Of a DNA stretch of 64,000 nucleotides, positions 12,241 through 23,565 are shown in pieces (the stretch's first letter is position 1; each line of letters begins with the position of its first letter). The notes beneath the pieces were generated by a model. It was not told the origin of the DNA, did no database searches, and saw nothing but the letters and a program-made list of their open reading frames with translations. This DNA comes from Theropithecus gelada (taxonomy: Eukaryota > Chordata > Mammalia > Primates > Cercopithecidae): contig NC_037670.1 of NCBI RefSeq assembly GCF_003255815.1, forward strand, positions 27,182,672 to 27,246,671. The letters are read 5' to 3'. A program made the position numbers and the translations under genes.

Positions 12241-13980
12241 GCTTCTAGAGTCTTTCAGGGGTTTGGAGATAGTTTGTTTTTCACATATTTTCAGCATTAT
12301 TCTTGCCATCTTATTTTTAAAATATGACTTGCAGTATCTATGAAGAAAACGCTTGCTTAGCAAAGCCTAACCCATCTTAATCACGAATTCCAAATTCATG
12401 GCATCAGAATTATAAGTAGTTTTATATTATATAATTAGAAGAAGATTCCAGTGTTTGGTTCATTGACTCTGGAGCCATGTTACAGTCTTGTTATATTTGA
12501 TAATGACACAGCAGACATTCTATCAGAACTTGGATATCTGGAGAGAGATTCCAAAATGCTTTAATCTTGTCACAAATCAGAAGCAGCTGTTCCTTTTTCG
12601 TTAAAAAAAAAAAAAAGCTCAAGTTTGGATGGTCCTCAAAAAAGAGAATCTGGGATTTTCAACTGGCAGGTGTTTTCCATCAAAAAAACCTCCCCCTACC
12701 CCCTTGTTGATTTTATTTCTTTAGACTTCTCTCAAACTGAAAATTGCATGTGTGTAATGAGCTTCATCACATGCACTTAGGCGTTTATAACTAAGGTTAA
12801 GCCATATCTTGAGACTTTTACACACCAAGGAAAACAGATACCATGGAAAATAAAATTTAAATATTACTTGCCCGCTCTGAGTGGCCGGAATAACTGAAGA
12901 CAGAAATGTTATGCTCATCAGTCAGCAGAGGACTCCAAGCCTCAAGTGCTGAGCCTACAAACCTCCCGTAGGTTCTATGATGACATGAAACTGCTGTAGT
13001 AGAAACTCTAAAACTAACAAGAGTATTAGCTTCATTGATTTTTTTTGAAAATGGGAAAAGGAAAAAAAAAGTGCTCAGCTAAGTCCAGGAAAGAGATTTA
13101 ATACAACTGTCTTTTAATAATATTAAGTTTCCCAGAATCAATATTTTATCCCCCTCATATTATACTATGGGTTGCTACACACCAGTTGCTATGTAAGGGA
13201 ATGGAATCAATACAGACTTACCTTCTTTGGAGACTATTTCAAAGACCTGCATAATGGTGCATAGATTAGGAAGAATGAAATTGAATTTTAAGTACACTGA
13301 CATTATGCTATCATCTTCAACCGGGAGAATATAGATCGTTCCAGGGCCCATGGGACCCAAGGGATTCAGGGTGAGAGGTGTCAGCCACGGATGAACCCAC
13401 AGAACCCCAGCGACAGCAGCTCCTGTAGGATTGTTTAACAAATGCCAAACCCAGGCATTTGGGCCACTCATAAGATAATCTTCAAACACTCTAGGGTGTA
13501 CTTTGTTGGGGGGATGGTGGTGTATTCTTTACAAAGTTTAGCATAGTGATTTTTCAATTATGCCAGAGCAAGTTTGTATTAACTCAGACTCTGAAGTGGT
13601 GGTTCCTCTCTACTTAGATTTTAAATTTTACTTTATTTTGGGAAATCGAATGAGAATCTCAATAGGAAGAACTCTTGAAAGCATCACTGCAATGTTTTTG
13701 CAATTGTTAAAATGATATTTTTCATTAACATTTATGCAAAATAGTAATACCACAAAAAATCAAATACCACAAAATATATCAAAAAAACTTAAATTTTCAG
13801 ATGAGATGGGGTGTGTTCAGAGTGGTATGGCTGTAGATGAAACAACTCAAATTTTCAAAGGGGTTAAGGCATGTTAGTTTTTGAGTGTTGATAAATCATG
13901 ATATCAGTCTCTTATATTATGAGGTTGCCTTGAATAAAATCTGGATGTTTAATGTGATGTTGATATTTACAAGTCACTGT
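12241..13980. other. No repeat recognised; holds a minus-strand exon candidate
   Basis: AT-rich, apparently single copy. It includes the more GC-rich block 13320-13450, which coincides with the exon candidate 13222-13422. Nothing else stands out. Confidence 0.4.
13222..13422 (-). other. Candidate coding exon, unrecognised protein
   Basis: On the minus strand a 201-base segment runs from an acceptor (AACAATCCTACAG|GAG) to a perfect donor (GAAG|GTAAGT). It is 67 codons long and phase 1 at both ends, so inclusion or skipping would keep frame. The peptide includes HPWLTPLTLNPLGPMGPG and ILPVEDDSIMSVY, and the other two frames are less open. The frame is in fact open upstream to about 13510, with V-F-E-D-Y-L-M-S-G. 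GC content is higher than around it. I do not recognise the protein family. It could be a real exon of a minus-strand gene or a chance open frame. Confidence 0.3.
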
Positions 13981-14480
13981 TTAATAGCAATCCCACTCTT
14001 GGGGTTTATCCTGGAGTAATGAAAACTTATGATCGCACAACAACAGACACATAAATGTTTATAGCTGTTGTATTTAAAATTGCCAAGATCTGGAAATAAA
14101 CCAGATGTCCTTCAAATAAACCAGTTGAATGATTAAACAAACTGGTATATCCATGCCATGGAATACTATTCAGCAATAAAGAAGAACAGATGATACACGT
14201 GATAACTTGGCTGATTTTCAAAGGCATTATGCTGAATGGAAAAAGGCAGGTTCAAAAGGCCGTATACTGTATAATTCAATTTATGTGACCTATTTTGAAA
14301 ATGTCAGAATAGATCTAGAGAACAGATCAATGGTTTTTGGAGCTGGGGCAGGGGAAAGAGTGGAACTATAAAGGGAGAGTCATAGGGAATTTTTTTAGGG
14401 TGATAGAACTGTTCCGTATCCTGATTGTGGTGGTGGTTATACAAACCTACAGCTGTGTTAAAATTTATAGAACTCTACAG
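13981..14480 (+). mobile_element. Old L1 (L1M-type) 3' end, sense
   Basis: Continuous L1M 3' order: 'AGCAATCCCACTCTTGGGG', 'AATGTTTATAGCTGTTG', 'TGGAATACTATTCAGCAATAA', 'GCATTATGCTGAATGG', 'CTGATTGTGGTGGTGGTTA', ending near 'ATAGAACTCTACAG'. About 500 bases with moderate divergence. Confidence 0.93.
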
Positions 14481-14814
14481 CAAAAGGGAAAAAAAGTCAA
14501 TTTGACTGTTTAACTTATAAAATAATTTTTTTTTAAATGCCTCTTACCTTGGCTTGACTTATTTTTTAACCTAAACACAGCTGCATAAATATTAATGGGT
14601 GTTAAATATCATAGAGAGAAATCCGTTTGTAGGTGGGCTGTTAGCATACACAGGGTTAGGTTACGGGAGGAAGCTCTGTAGTAGATTGGATAGGAAGTTG
14701 CTGATTTGTTACTTTGTAGGTGACTGGAACATACATAACCCATAAGTCTTCCGGTGATTGTTGTGGGCGGAGGTCTGTGTTAGCGGTAATAAGACCTCAT
14801 ATTCGAATTCTTTA

Positions 14815-14988
14815 AAATTCTTAGCACTTCCCTATTTTCTCATTTTAGTGTTGTGAACTATGTAGGGCAGAAATCCTTACCAGAGCTTTGTCGATGCAGG
14901 AAACTGATGCATGGGAAGTTTAGGTAACTGACCTCAGCTCACACAGCTGGAAAGTAGCTGGGACTGGCCCTCAGAGCATTTGGCTCTT
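14815..14988 (+). mobile_element. MIR SINE fragment
   Basis: Core words in order: 'TTTCTCATTTTAG', 'GCAGGAAACTGATGCATGGGAAG', 'GGTAACTGACCTCAGCTCACACAGCTGG', 'GTAGCTGGGACTGGCCC'. Diverged ancient copy. Confidence 0.75.
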
Positions 14989-17025
14989 GGAAAGCCCTGA
15001 ATCTAGAGTTTATTTTTAATTTTTTATGTTTAAAAATTTTTTTTTAAATCTAAAATTTTTGTTTGCATCATTCTGTCTCCAAGTGATATCCTGCAAAGCT
15101 GAAAATCACTGAGACCACTGAAGGAGATACATATATGTAGCTAAAGAACCTCACATCATAACGTGCCTGGAAAACAAACAAACAGATGAAAAAACAAACA
15201 ACCAACCCGTCACCTGATTACCGATCAGGGGACTAGTATAGGGAATTCTAAATCCTTACTGGTCTTTACATTTTTGGTTAGCTTAAGACATTTGGTAACC
15301 TTGGACTTAAGTTATCTTTTCAAAAACATTAATAAATTGGAGGTTTGCTTTATTGCAGAAACCCGGGATGCAGATGAAACAGATGCAATTCAGGGAGAGA
15401 GTAGACTTTGGCTGTTGTTACGTTTAAAAAGGGCAATTGTAGAAATCAAAGGAGGTTTCTGCCAGGGCCCTATGTGCTTGTAGCACATGCAGCTAGGAAA
15501 TGGTCCACCCCGTGTGTAGAATGGTGGCATCCCACTTTTCTAGGGGAAAGTTACTGTTTTGAACACATAAATATGATCTGGAGTCCCAGAAGACTAAAAG
15601 TTGGGCCTATCTTTCCATTTCCTTTTCCATCGTTATAATTTCAAAGGTCTATGCTTCCTGCAACTTGTGTGAGGAAGGTGCTAGAAATTTTGCAGGAGAC
15701 CTGGGGAAAAGACAGGTTCCTAGTCACAGTGTAGAGAAAGTACTGGTTTCATTCTGAAGAGTGTTGCAGACCTGAAACAGCAAAACAAACAAATAAACAA
15801 ACAAAAACACCTCCTTTCTTCTTGAGAGTATAAACTGCATTCCGCACAGTTCTATTTTTTATAAAGGTTTGCAGAATATTTGGGCATTCAGATATAGGTG
15901 AGTGGATGGAGGTATAAGTGATACACCCTGGGGCCAGGGGATATGGAGACTTGGCTGGTCTCCTGGTTTCCCAAGTCCTTTGTAAGTGGGTTAAGCTCAA
16001 GATCATCCAAGTACCCATCTTTCTCCTTTCATGATGACAGAGTGTCCTTTTGTGCAATTTATGTCAATGGGGCAGATAAGATGAGTGACTCCGGCGTGCC
16101 GTGCGTTCCTGGTCATTTTCCTTGCCAGCCCCTTATGGTGACTTTTTGACATTTGGCCAGTGAACAAGTAGACTCTGCTGTGTCGGATGAGAAAGAATAA
16201 GCCAAGGGGCAGGACTAAATGAAAAGCCAACCACGTCCTCCCTCCTTTCCTCTTAGCTGTCCACCTATGACAGAATCTCCCATTACTCCATTGGGCACCA
16301 GAACATTTCAAGGGATGAAATGAGTCTTTCTCTCTTGGCATCTTTCTTGTTTTCATCTGTGTCCCTCCTTTGATCCCACTTTCTCACTTCCCATTTTTGT
16401 TTCTTTGTCCCTGTTTGACTTCCTTTGTGTCTCTCTATGGAAATCTGCTTTTTAAATTTACCCCTTTCTCCCTCTTTAGATGCTGATTTGCAATTCTAAC
16501 TCATGGTGTACAATAAGCCCTCTCTAAAGAAGATTCCTGAAGATGCTCATAGGGCAACATGTGTCTATCTGTGAAAGTCATTTCAGAATCATTTATTGTA
16601 TTTTTATGCTTAAGGCCAGTGGTTCAGATGGAATTTTTCCAGTCCCTCCTCTAAGTCTGCCCTCACTCTGAGATGCTGCCACTGTACATGAGATATTCAT
16701 CGTTGGATTTGGGCAGTTTGATTCATGAAATTATTACTGCCTGCTAGTCTATGAATTTCAAAATGACTACCTTAGAAACACCTAAACAAAATACATTCTT
16801 GTGGTGCTAAATACCAACTTTAGGAAGGGAGCCTGACTGTACCTATCTGGGCCTTTCCCTTACTCTCTGGGTCATCTTAGCTATGCATTCTGGCCGTAGC
16901 TTGTTAGTTGACCTTATCAATGTAGTTTTCCTCCCAAATAAAGGGCTTTTCTCATTTGGAGAATTACCTCTCAGGTCGCAGCTGCCACTCTGCTCATTGA
17001 TTCTGGCTGACAACCTGCCACAGTG
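14989..17025. other. No repeat or gene recognised
   Basis: About 2 kb of apparently single-copy sequence. Low-complexity spots are an AAAC-rich stretch (about 15779-15812) and a pyrimidine-rich tract (about 16320-16460). The 117-codon minus frame at 16003-16356 and the 102-codon frame at 15749-16057 have no recognisable motif. Confidence 0.4.
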
Positions 17026-17112
17026 GGTCCCTATTTTCTGTGAGCATAAGTCAATGGTTATTTTATGCCATTTAGTTTTTTTGGTTTTTTTTTTTGCAGC
17101 AATAGTAACTGG
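17026..17112 (+). repeat. Copy A of a diverged direct repeat
   Basis: Shares the block 'GAGCATAAGTCAATG', a TTATTTTATGCC core and 'GCAGCAATAGTAACT' with 18166-18240, about 1.1 kb downstream. It differs mainly by a T-rich insertion. The wording is like the 3' end of mammalian MaLR LTRs ('TTATTTTAAGCCACTAAG', 'CAGCAATAG'). Confidence 0.6.
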
Positions 17113-17734
17113 AATGGACATCATCATAACATGAGCCATCCACTTAGATAGAGGGATCTTTTACCTTCCTTCTCCAATAGGCACCAATTCATGCTCTGTC
17201 TTCTAAATGGCACAACTGTCAGCTTTCCCTATTTGTGAGGAAAATATTACACAAAGATTTGAATTTCACCACACATTGAAATTTGGGAAGATAATGAAAA
17301 TGGATTTCTATCTACCAAGTTTATTAAAAGTTGGCATGAAGCACCCCAGTGGTTCTGGGATAGGACTTTTTTGCCTAAATGAATTATGGTAGGGAATTAA
17401 GCAGAAACACTGTTTTGTTGTTATCCTAATAGAACCTCTATGGGTAGGTCAAACAATGTTAGATAAACCCTCCTATCCTTAAATATTATTGCTGCCTCTT
17501 GTGCAGTGTTAATCACTCTACATCTAGTCACTTTTTGGCACAGCATCTCTTTCTAGGCTTTTTATTATTTCTATTGCTCTTTAATTTCTCAGTCAACCAT
17601 TTTTAATGGGATGTATCCACACTCTACCCAGTAACCCAATAAGGACCTTATATTCTGAGTGTTAGGAGGAAGTTAGTTCTTTGATTTTGTATGCTGTTTT
17701 TCTGTAATATGCTTGGATATCATATTAGTTTTCT
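17113..17734. other. No recognisable feature
   Basis: AT-rich apparently single-copy sequence between copy A of the direct repeat and an old L1. Confidence 0.4.
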
Positions 17735-18120
17735 TTTTGAGGTAAAATTTACCATTTTAACCATTGTAGCATATAAAATTCAGTAACATTAAGTCCATGT
17801 ATAATGTGGAATAATCACCACTATGTGGTTCCAGAACTTTTTCATCATCCCAAACGGAAACCCCATGTTTATTAATCAATAATTTCCTGTTCCCCATCCC
17901 TCCACCTTCTGGCAATCCCTAATCTATTTTCTGTCTCGATAGGTTTGTCTATTCTGGTTATTTCATATAAATAGAATCATACAATATGTGACCTTTTGGG
18001 CCTGGCTTCTTTCACTTAGCATAATGTTCTCAACATTCATCCATGCTGTGGCATGGATCAGTACACCTTCCTTTTCTTTTTGCCAAATAATACTCTTACA
18101 TCAAGTTTTTAATTGCAGCA
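17735..18120 (-). mobile_element. Old L1 (L1M-type) 3' region, antisense
   Basis: Complement of an L1M 3' region: 'TTCAGTAACATTAAG', 'CCAGAACTTTTTCATCATCCC', 'TTTCATATAAATAGAATCATAC', 'TGGCTTCTTTCACTTAGCATAATG', 'CATCCATGCTGTGGCATG'. The same L1 region as 7550-7936, in the same orientation. Confidence 0.9.
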
Positions 18121-18165
18121 TATTCTACCGCTGACTCAGGACTCACATACCCTGATTTATCTACA

Positions 18166-18240
18166 GATCCCTGTCTCCCACGAGCATAAGTCAATGATTA
18201 TTTTACGCCATTTAGTTCTTTTGCAGCAATAGTAACTAGA
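18166..18240 (+). repeat. Copy B of the diverged direct repeat
   Basis: Second copy of the segment at 17026-17112, lying directly after an old L1 fragment. It lacks the T-rich insertion of copy A. Outside this block the flanks differ. Confidence 0.6.
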
Positions 18241-18504
18241 TTGTCATTTTATGACATCATGACCTCCCCAAGGGGCTTTAGGGCTTGCTAACAGGGGAAG
18301 ACATGGGAGGAGAGCTGAGTAACAGTCATGAAATGCCAGAAGTGACACATGTCATATTTCATGAACCATGACTAACCGCATAGCCAAGCTTAATTTCAAG
18401 GGAGTGAAGAAATGTAATTAGCGCTTCACCAGAAATAGACAAGAACTGGAAATTGGTGAACATCAGTAACACCCACCTCCAAAAACTGATAAGCATGTGC
18501 CTCC

Positions 18505-18867
18505 CAATATGGGCTGAGCTGTGTCCCTCTGACTGTCAATTCATGTGCTGAAGCCCAACTCCCAATGCGATGGTATTTGGAGATGGGGTCTTTGGAAAGC
18601 CAAAGGTTTAGATTGAGGTCATGAAGGTGGGGCCCTCATGATGGGAATAGTGCCTTTAGAAGAGGAGACTTTAGGGAGATCTCCCTCTCTCCTTTCCCCT
18701 GCGCCAAGTGAGTATCTGTTTACAAGCTAGGAAGACAACCCTCACTAAAACTCAAACTCAGCAATGCCGGCACCTCGATCTTGGACTTCCAGCTTCCAGA
18801 ACTGAGAAAATAACTGTCTGTTGTTCACGCCAGTCTAGGGTGTTTTGTTATGGCAGCCTGAGCTGAC
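18505..18867 (+). mobile_element. MaLR LTR (MLT1/MST-like), sense
   Basis: LTR order: 'TATGGGCTGAGCTGTGTCCC', 'ATGTGCTGAAGCCCAAC', 'ATTTGGAGATGGGGTCTTTGG', 'GAGGTCATGAAGGTGGGGCCC', 'CTTCCAGAACTGAGAAAATAA', then 'TTTTGTTATGGCAGCC'. No internal sequence adjoins it. The duplicated flank could not be seen. Confidence 0.88.
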
Positions 18868-20400
18868 ACCACCCACCCTGCAAATGTATTCAAATGCACA
18901 CTTATTTCCTACGTACCCACCTTCTGCAGTAAGTTTGCTGGGATTTTACACAACTAAGGAAACAGCCGTCCATATGTTTTTGTGCTTTCTCTCCCATCCT
19001 GCTATTTTCTCTGAGGGATATGCATCCTACACATATTTTACAGGTACAACCCAAATACATTCTTCACATTTCTCTGACTTCCAAGGTGCACTTATGTGCT
19101 TGAGGAACTTTAGAGAGTCCCAGCATTTTGGTAAGTGGCTTTATTTAAACAGATTGATTGAGTATGATATGAACAAAGCAAATGCCCTCACACCATGACG
19201 TTCTGTGGGAAGCAGAGTTGTAGTGCTCAGCTTTTCTAGAGGCAAGCCACTTTCTAGACCACGTTCCATTCCCGTCTGGTTTCATCTGCCACATCTCTGC
19301 GGGCAAAAGAAAAATGCCTTACACGATCAGAAAAACCACGTTAATTTTGGAGCTCTCAGTATAGTTGCCGTCAATTCCAATTGGCCTCCCAAGTCACAGT
19401 TAATGGACGGTAGTATAAAGAAAAAAAAAATCGCATTAAAACGTAACCCAGCCAATTATAAATTGTACCAAACTGTAATTTTGGGTACTCATGATTCACC
19501 AACATTATCTTATTTTTGGAACAATAGCATAAGTTCCTCAATGGTAAACTACTGCTGATCAAGCAATTTTCCATGCTTTGTTAGGTTTTTGGTGACAGGC
19601 AAGGTCCGTGTAATTCTAGTGGGTGCTAATGGACCATGTCCCTTTGGAGGATTGAGAAGATTGTTGCAGATTTTCTTTAGACAACTGAAATTCTGCATCG
19701 AGTGAAGCCTCCATTTTTAAGGAATGAACTCTCTGCTTCCAACAAAATTTTATTATAGAGGAAAATGTTGATGGCCAGGTGAATTCTAGGGAGGTTTGTC
19801 CTGGTCCCCACCCACGCCAAAGTTCCCTCTATGCTCTGCCTAGAAGTGCACTGCTACCAAAATCAACGATTAATGGTTGAAAAAGTCTGAAAAATGGATA
19901 TCCCTTTGACCTTTCTAAGGTTTGTCATTAGTTGACATACCCATTACCTCAAAAATCAAATGTGTTTGTCTAAACATTATTCTGATGTTTACTCTGGGCA
20001 CTAAAGGGCAGACAGCTGACCACGGACGCGCTGACAGTGATCAATTCAGCCTCGGATCTTGTCACTTTCCCTGTTTATTCTGCTATCAATCTCCCCTTTG
20101 CCTGCCATCTCGGCTGCTTTCTGCTGCTCAGGCGCTTTTAAAACTAACAATAATCCAATTTAGAATTGATCCACCAGAATGTGTGGTCAGTAAGCAAAAT
20201 GACAAAGTCTGCGTGCAACTGCTGACCACAGTCAGGGGGTCTATCTTACACGAGGCTGAAGGCAAATTTTAATTAATTAATTAAATGCTAACAGCACTTA
20301 GGCCTCTTCCCTGGAGGCTCTTTAAGTCAGACCCTCTGTGTTTCTGTGTCTTAGAAAAGGAGGAAACTAGGCCCACTCAGCATCTGCTAGACCAGGTACC
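18868..20400. other. No repeat recognised
   Basis: About 1.5 kb of apparently single-copy DNA with several open frames of 67-117 codons (such as 18845-19198, 19205-19558, 19922-20272). None has a domain I recognise. A short (TTAA)n run sits at about 20268-20285. Confidence 0.4.
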
Positions 20401-20616
20401 TTCTACAAGAGTGCTGTGCAGGGAAACGTTCCATTGTGGCGGGAATGGTCTGCATCTGTGCTGTCCAATGCGGAGCGCCAAGCCACCTGTGGCTTAACTT
20501 GAAATATGGCTTGTACAAGTGAGAAATTGAATTTTTAATTTTATTTAAATTTCATTTATTTAAATTTAAAGTTAAATAGCTGCATGTGACTATTGGTTCC
20601 AGCACTGGCTGTTCTA
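20401..20616 (+). mobile_element. hAT-like non-autonomous DNA element, copy 1
   Basis: Contains 'GTGCTGTCCAATGCGG', 'AGCCACCTGTGGCTTAACTTG', 'AAATATGGCTTGTAC' and an AT-rich TTTAAATTT centre, then an end with 'TATTGGTTCCAGCACTGGC', an eroded inverted form of its start. Wording is that of common mammalian hAT-type short elements. The exact family is not assigned. The first 20 bases (TTCTACAAGAGTGCTGTGCA) recur inverted at 20962-20981. Confidence 0.65.
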
Positions 20617-20839
20617 GAATGTTGAGGTGTTCATGATGAGGTGAAGCCTGGTAAGGTTGTTTAGAATGTCATAGTGTATCAGGAGGCCACAGCCTCCCAC
20701 GTGATCCAGCACAGCTACAAACCAGGCAAGAGAAGTGAAAGAAGCGATTCAAAGGCTCCCCTACATCCTAAAGGCAATAGGATGTTTGACCAGGGCAGCC
20801 TTCCTGGTCCATGGGAATGGGGTTCCTTCAGTGGCCAAG
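20617..20839. other. Spacer of the inverted repeat; no recognised feature
   Basis: Sequence between the two inverted hAT-like copies. Part of a 197-codon plus frame (20735-21328) lies here, but that frame runs through the antisense element and is not called a gene. Confidence 0.4.
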
Positions 20840-20981
20840 ACATCCTTCAATTCAGTTTCTCAGTTGCACAAGCCATATTCCAAGTCGAGTCACAGGTGGC
20901 TAGGGGCTCTGCACTGGACAGCAGTGATAGAAATCATTCCCACCATGATGGACAGCTTTGCTGCACAGCACTCTTGTAGAA
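20840..20981 (-). mobile_element. hAT-like element, inverted truncated copy 2
   Basis: The reverse complement aligns with 20401-20535 over about 131 bases with about 80% identity by eye. The outermost 20-21 bases are a perfect match. It lacks the AT-rich second half of copy 1. Confidence 0.7.
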
Positions 20982-22035
20982 GATACAATCGGGGTGGCTG
21001 CTGCCCAGCAGAAGGGAGAGGGTGCAGGACTGGTCATACCAGGGAACAAAAGTGGGTTCCTTTTCTTAAAATACCCCAAGCGAACCTCATTCTCGGGTGG
21101 ATTCCATGTCTGGTTTCTAGGACAGAATGCTCCGTTTGGTTCTCGGCACCAACTGGCTCCCTGATTGAGGATCCGGGACTTAGGATATGTCCTTGGCACC
21201 TCCTTTTTGAATTTCTCCTTTGGGTTTTGGTTCCCAAATTGGCAAGATCCCTAGATTCTGCATTCCTTGCCCCTTCCCTCAACTTTAAACTCCATTTTTG
21301 CCAAATCCAACAGTGGAGAGTCATTTGATGAATTTCTTAAAATGATTTGCAAATGTTACCTTCAATGAACAAACAGTTTAAAAGCTAATTGCTAATACGA
21401 TTATACTCATATATGGTATTAATATTGGGGAGTCTTTTTAAAAATCATGAAATCAACTTAGCTTTTATCTCAAGATCCATATCTGCCAAAAAGCATGATT
21501 AGATTTTTTACAAAACCGTATCATTTCTTATTTGAAACTTAAAGTTTATGGGGGAAATTATGAGCAAGTAGAAACACTTTATGATGGCCGTGGCGTAATC
21601 AAGGTAGATTTAAAATGCTGTAGCAGATAACAGTTTTCTTAGAAGGAAAGAGGTCTGGATTTCCTCTTGAGAGAAATCTCAAATCTATAATTCTTGCATT
21701 ATTACATACCAGCAACAAAAAAGTAAATACAAAACCCAGTTATTATTTACAAAAAAGAAATAAAAAATTATTTCTTGAACATCGAAGGAAAAACTTTAAT
21801 TTTGGTCATTTAAAAAATGTAGTTTTAGATAAAGCTTTATGTGACATACTGTAAGAGTTTGACAATGACAACAAAAGACTAAGGCCTTTGAATTAAAAAA
21901 TAAGAATTTAAAAAGCATATGTAGTATTTATATAATCATTCATGGTTTCACTATCTAGAGACAGACATAATACAGTATTTTCTTATATGTCCTGATATTT
22001 ACTCTATTTTACAAAAAAACTAAGTAGAAATGTTA
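20982..22035. other. No recognisable feature
   Basis: A moderately GC-rich part (to about 21320) passes into AT-rich sequence. No repeat or gene recognised. The 96- to 99-codon minus frames here lack motifs. Confidence 0.4.
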
Positions 22036-22930
22036 TGAATACAATTTTTTTTGCTTTTTAATTGAACATTGACGTGTTTTTCATTTTATATTTTAACACT
22101 GACATATATTTTCCATATTTGCATATTCTTTCTAAACATAATTTTTTAAAGTTAAATAATAACTAATGGAGTGAACATATGTGATTTGTGTAACTATTAC
22201 TTTTTTGTCTGGTATTTAGATTACTTCTGAATTTTTTTTTTTTTTTTTTTTTTGCTATTAAAAATAATGCCTCTCAATATTCAGGATTATTTTCTTAGGC
22301 TCCATTCTCAAAAGTGTAAGTACTGCATTGGAGAGTATAAACATCATAAGGCTCTTTGCCAAATTGCTTTCTGAAAGGATTATACCAAAATGTTAGCAAT
22401 ATTGTAGAGTACCCTTTCACAGTGCCCTCGGCAGTGGTGGATATCATTATCTTTCTAAAAAAAATCTGGTTAATTTGATAGAGGTCAAATGTTACTCCAT
22501 TTTTATTTTAAATGTGCCATTCTTTGATTGCTAGTGAAGGAAAGTGTTTTCCACACATTTGTTGATTGTTTAGAGTTTCCTTTTTGGAAATTGCCTATTC
22601 ACATCCTTTGCCAATTTATCTATTGAGCCTTCAGTATTTTAAAACTCAATTTGATTGAGCTTTTTAAGAATATTAGTACTTTGTCTATGTAATATCTCCT
22701 CTATTTCCCCCCAATAAGATGCCTTTTAATTTGCTTCTATTTATTTATTTTTGAAAGAACAGAAGCTTGCATTTATAACACAGTTAAATATGTTAATGTT
22801 TTTATTCTAAGTTTAATAAATTGTACCTTCTCCAGTGATGGTAAATATTTATTTCTATTTTTTCTTGATTTCTTGTATGTTGATATTTCACATTTAATTT
22901 TTAAATTCCCTTGACTTATTTGGAATGATT
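22036..22930 (-). mobile_element. Old L1 (L1M-type), antisense
   Basis: Complement of an L1M 3' region. It has a T-tract then 'TTTGCTATTAAAAATAATG', 'GCCAAATTGCTTTCTGAAAGG', 'TTTTTGGAAATTGCC', 'CACATCCTTTGCCAATTT' and 'TATTGAGCC'. Highly diverged with a T23 run at about 22232-22254. Confidence 0.78.
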
Positions 22931-22938
22931 CTAATCTA

Positions 22939-22981
22939 AATATATATATGTGTGTGTATATATGTATGCATATATATATAC

Positions 22982-23018
<37 letters not shown>
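22939..23018. repeat. (TA)n/(TG)n/(CA)n compound microsatellite
   Basis: Alternating purine-pyrimidine for about 80 bases: TA and TG units, then TA, ending in an uninterrupted run of about 14 CA units (22990-23018). Such tracts can adopt Z-DNA in principle. It is likely length-polymorphic. Confidence 0.95.
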
Positions 23019-23020
<2 letters not shown>

Positions 23021-23565
23021 TCAGTTGCCCACTCCAAGGCTGTTTATGAAATGGTTTACCCCTTTTCATTCATTTAAAATATTTCTTAAAAATAAAATAA
23101 AAACCATACATTATATTTATTTTTTATTTATGAGATACCTTATTTCTTGATTATTTTGTTCTGTTGATTCCAAAATTAGAACATCCTACTTACTGTCAAT
23201 TTGCACCATTGGTTACTGGCTGACAAGTCCACAGTTCTCCCAGTATCATTCTTTTTTAAAAAGCTGTTTTGTTTTATTTTGGGTATGTGTGCATCATGGG
23301 AGGAGTATTGATTATCGATTTTTTTACTTAATGTTTTGAGTTGTAATCTTTCTGAATTCTTCTGGTCTCTCAAGACAAGATGACGTCCTATAGCCCTCAG
23401 AGCCCCCCTTGATGCTTCTTGGTGGGAAGGACTCATCCCCTCTCTCACTTCCACATGGTTCCATCTGTACTTCTCTTAGAACATCATTACTTGCAGCATT
23501 TAACTACATTTAATTATCATTATGGTTATTTGTGGCTACACCTTATTTTTATCTGATTATGGGTC
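23019..23565. other. Unclassified AT-rich stretch
   Basis: Could continue the adjacent old L1, but I cannot follow the consensus. No gene signal. Confidence 0.35.

Noticed and set aside
20735..21328. 197-codon open frame, plus strand
   Set aside because: It runs through the antisense hAT-like copy and has no recognisable motif.
22773..23069. 98-codon frame with a VCVCVCVY run
   Set aside because: It is translation of the CA microsatellite.
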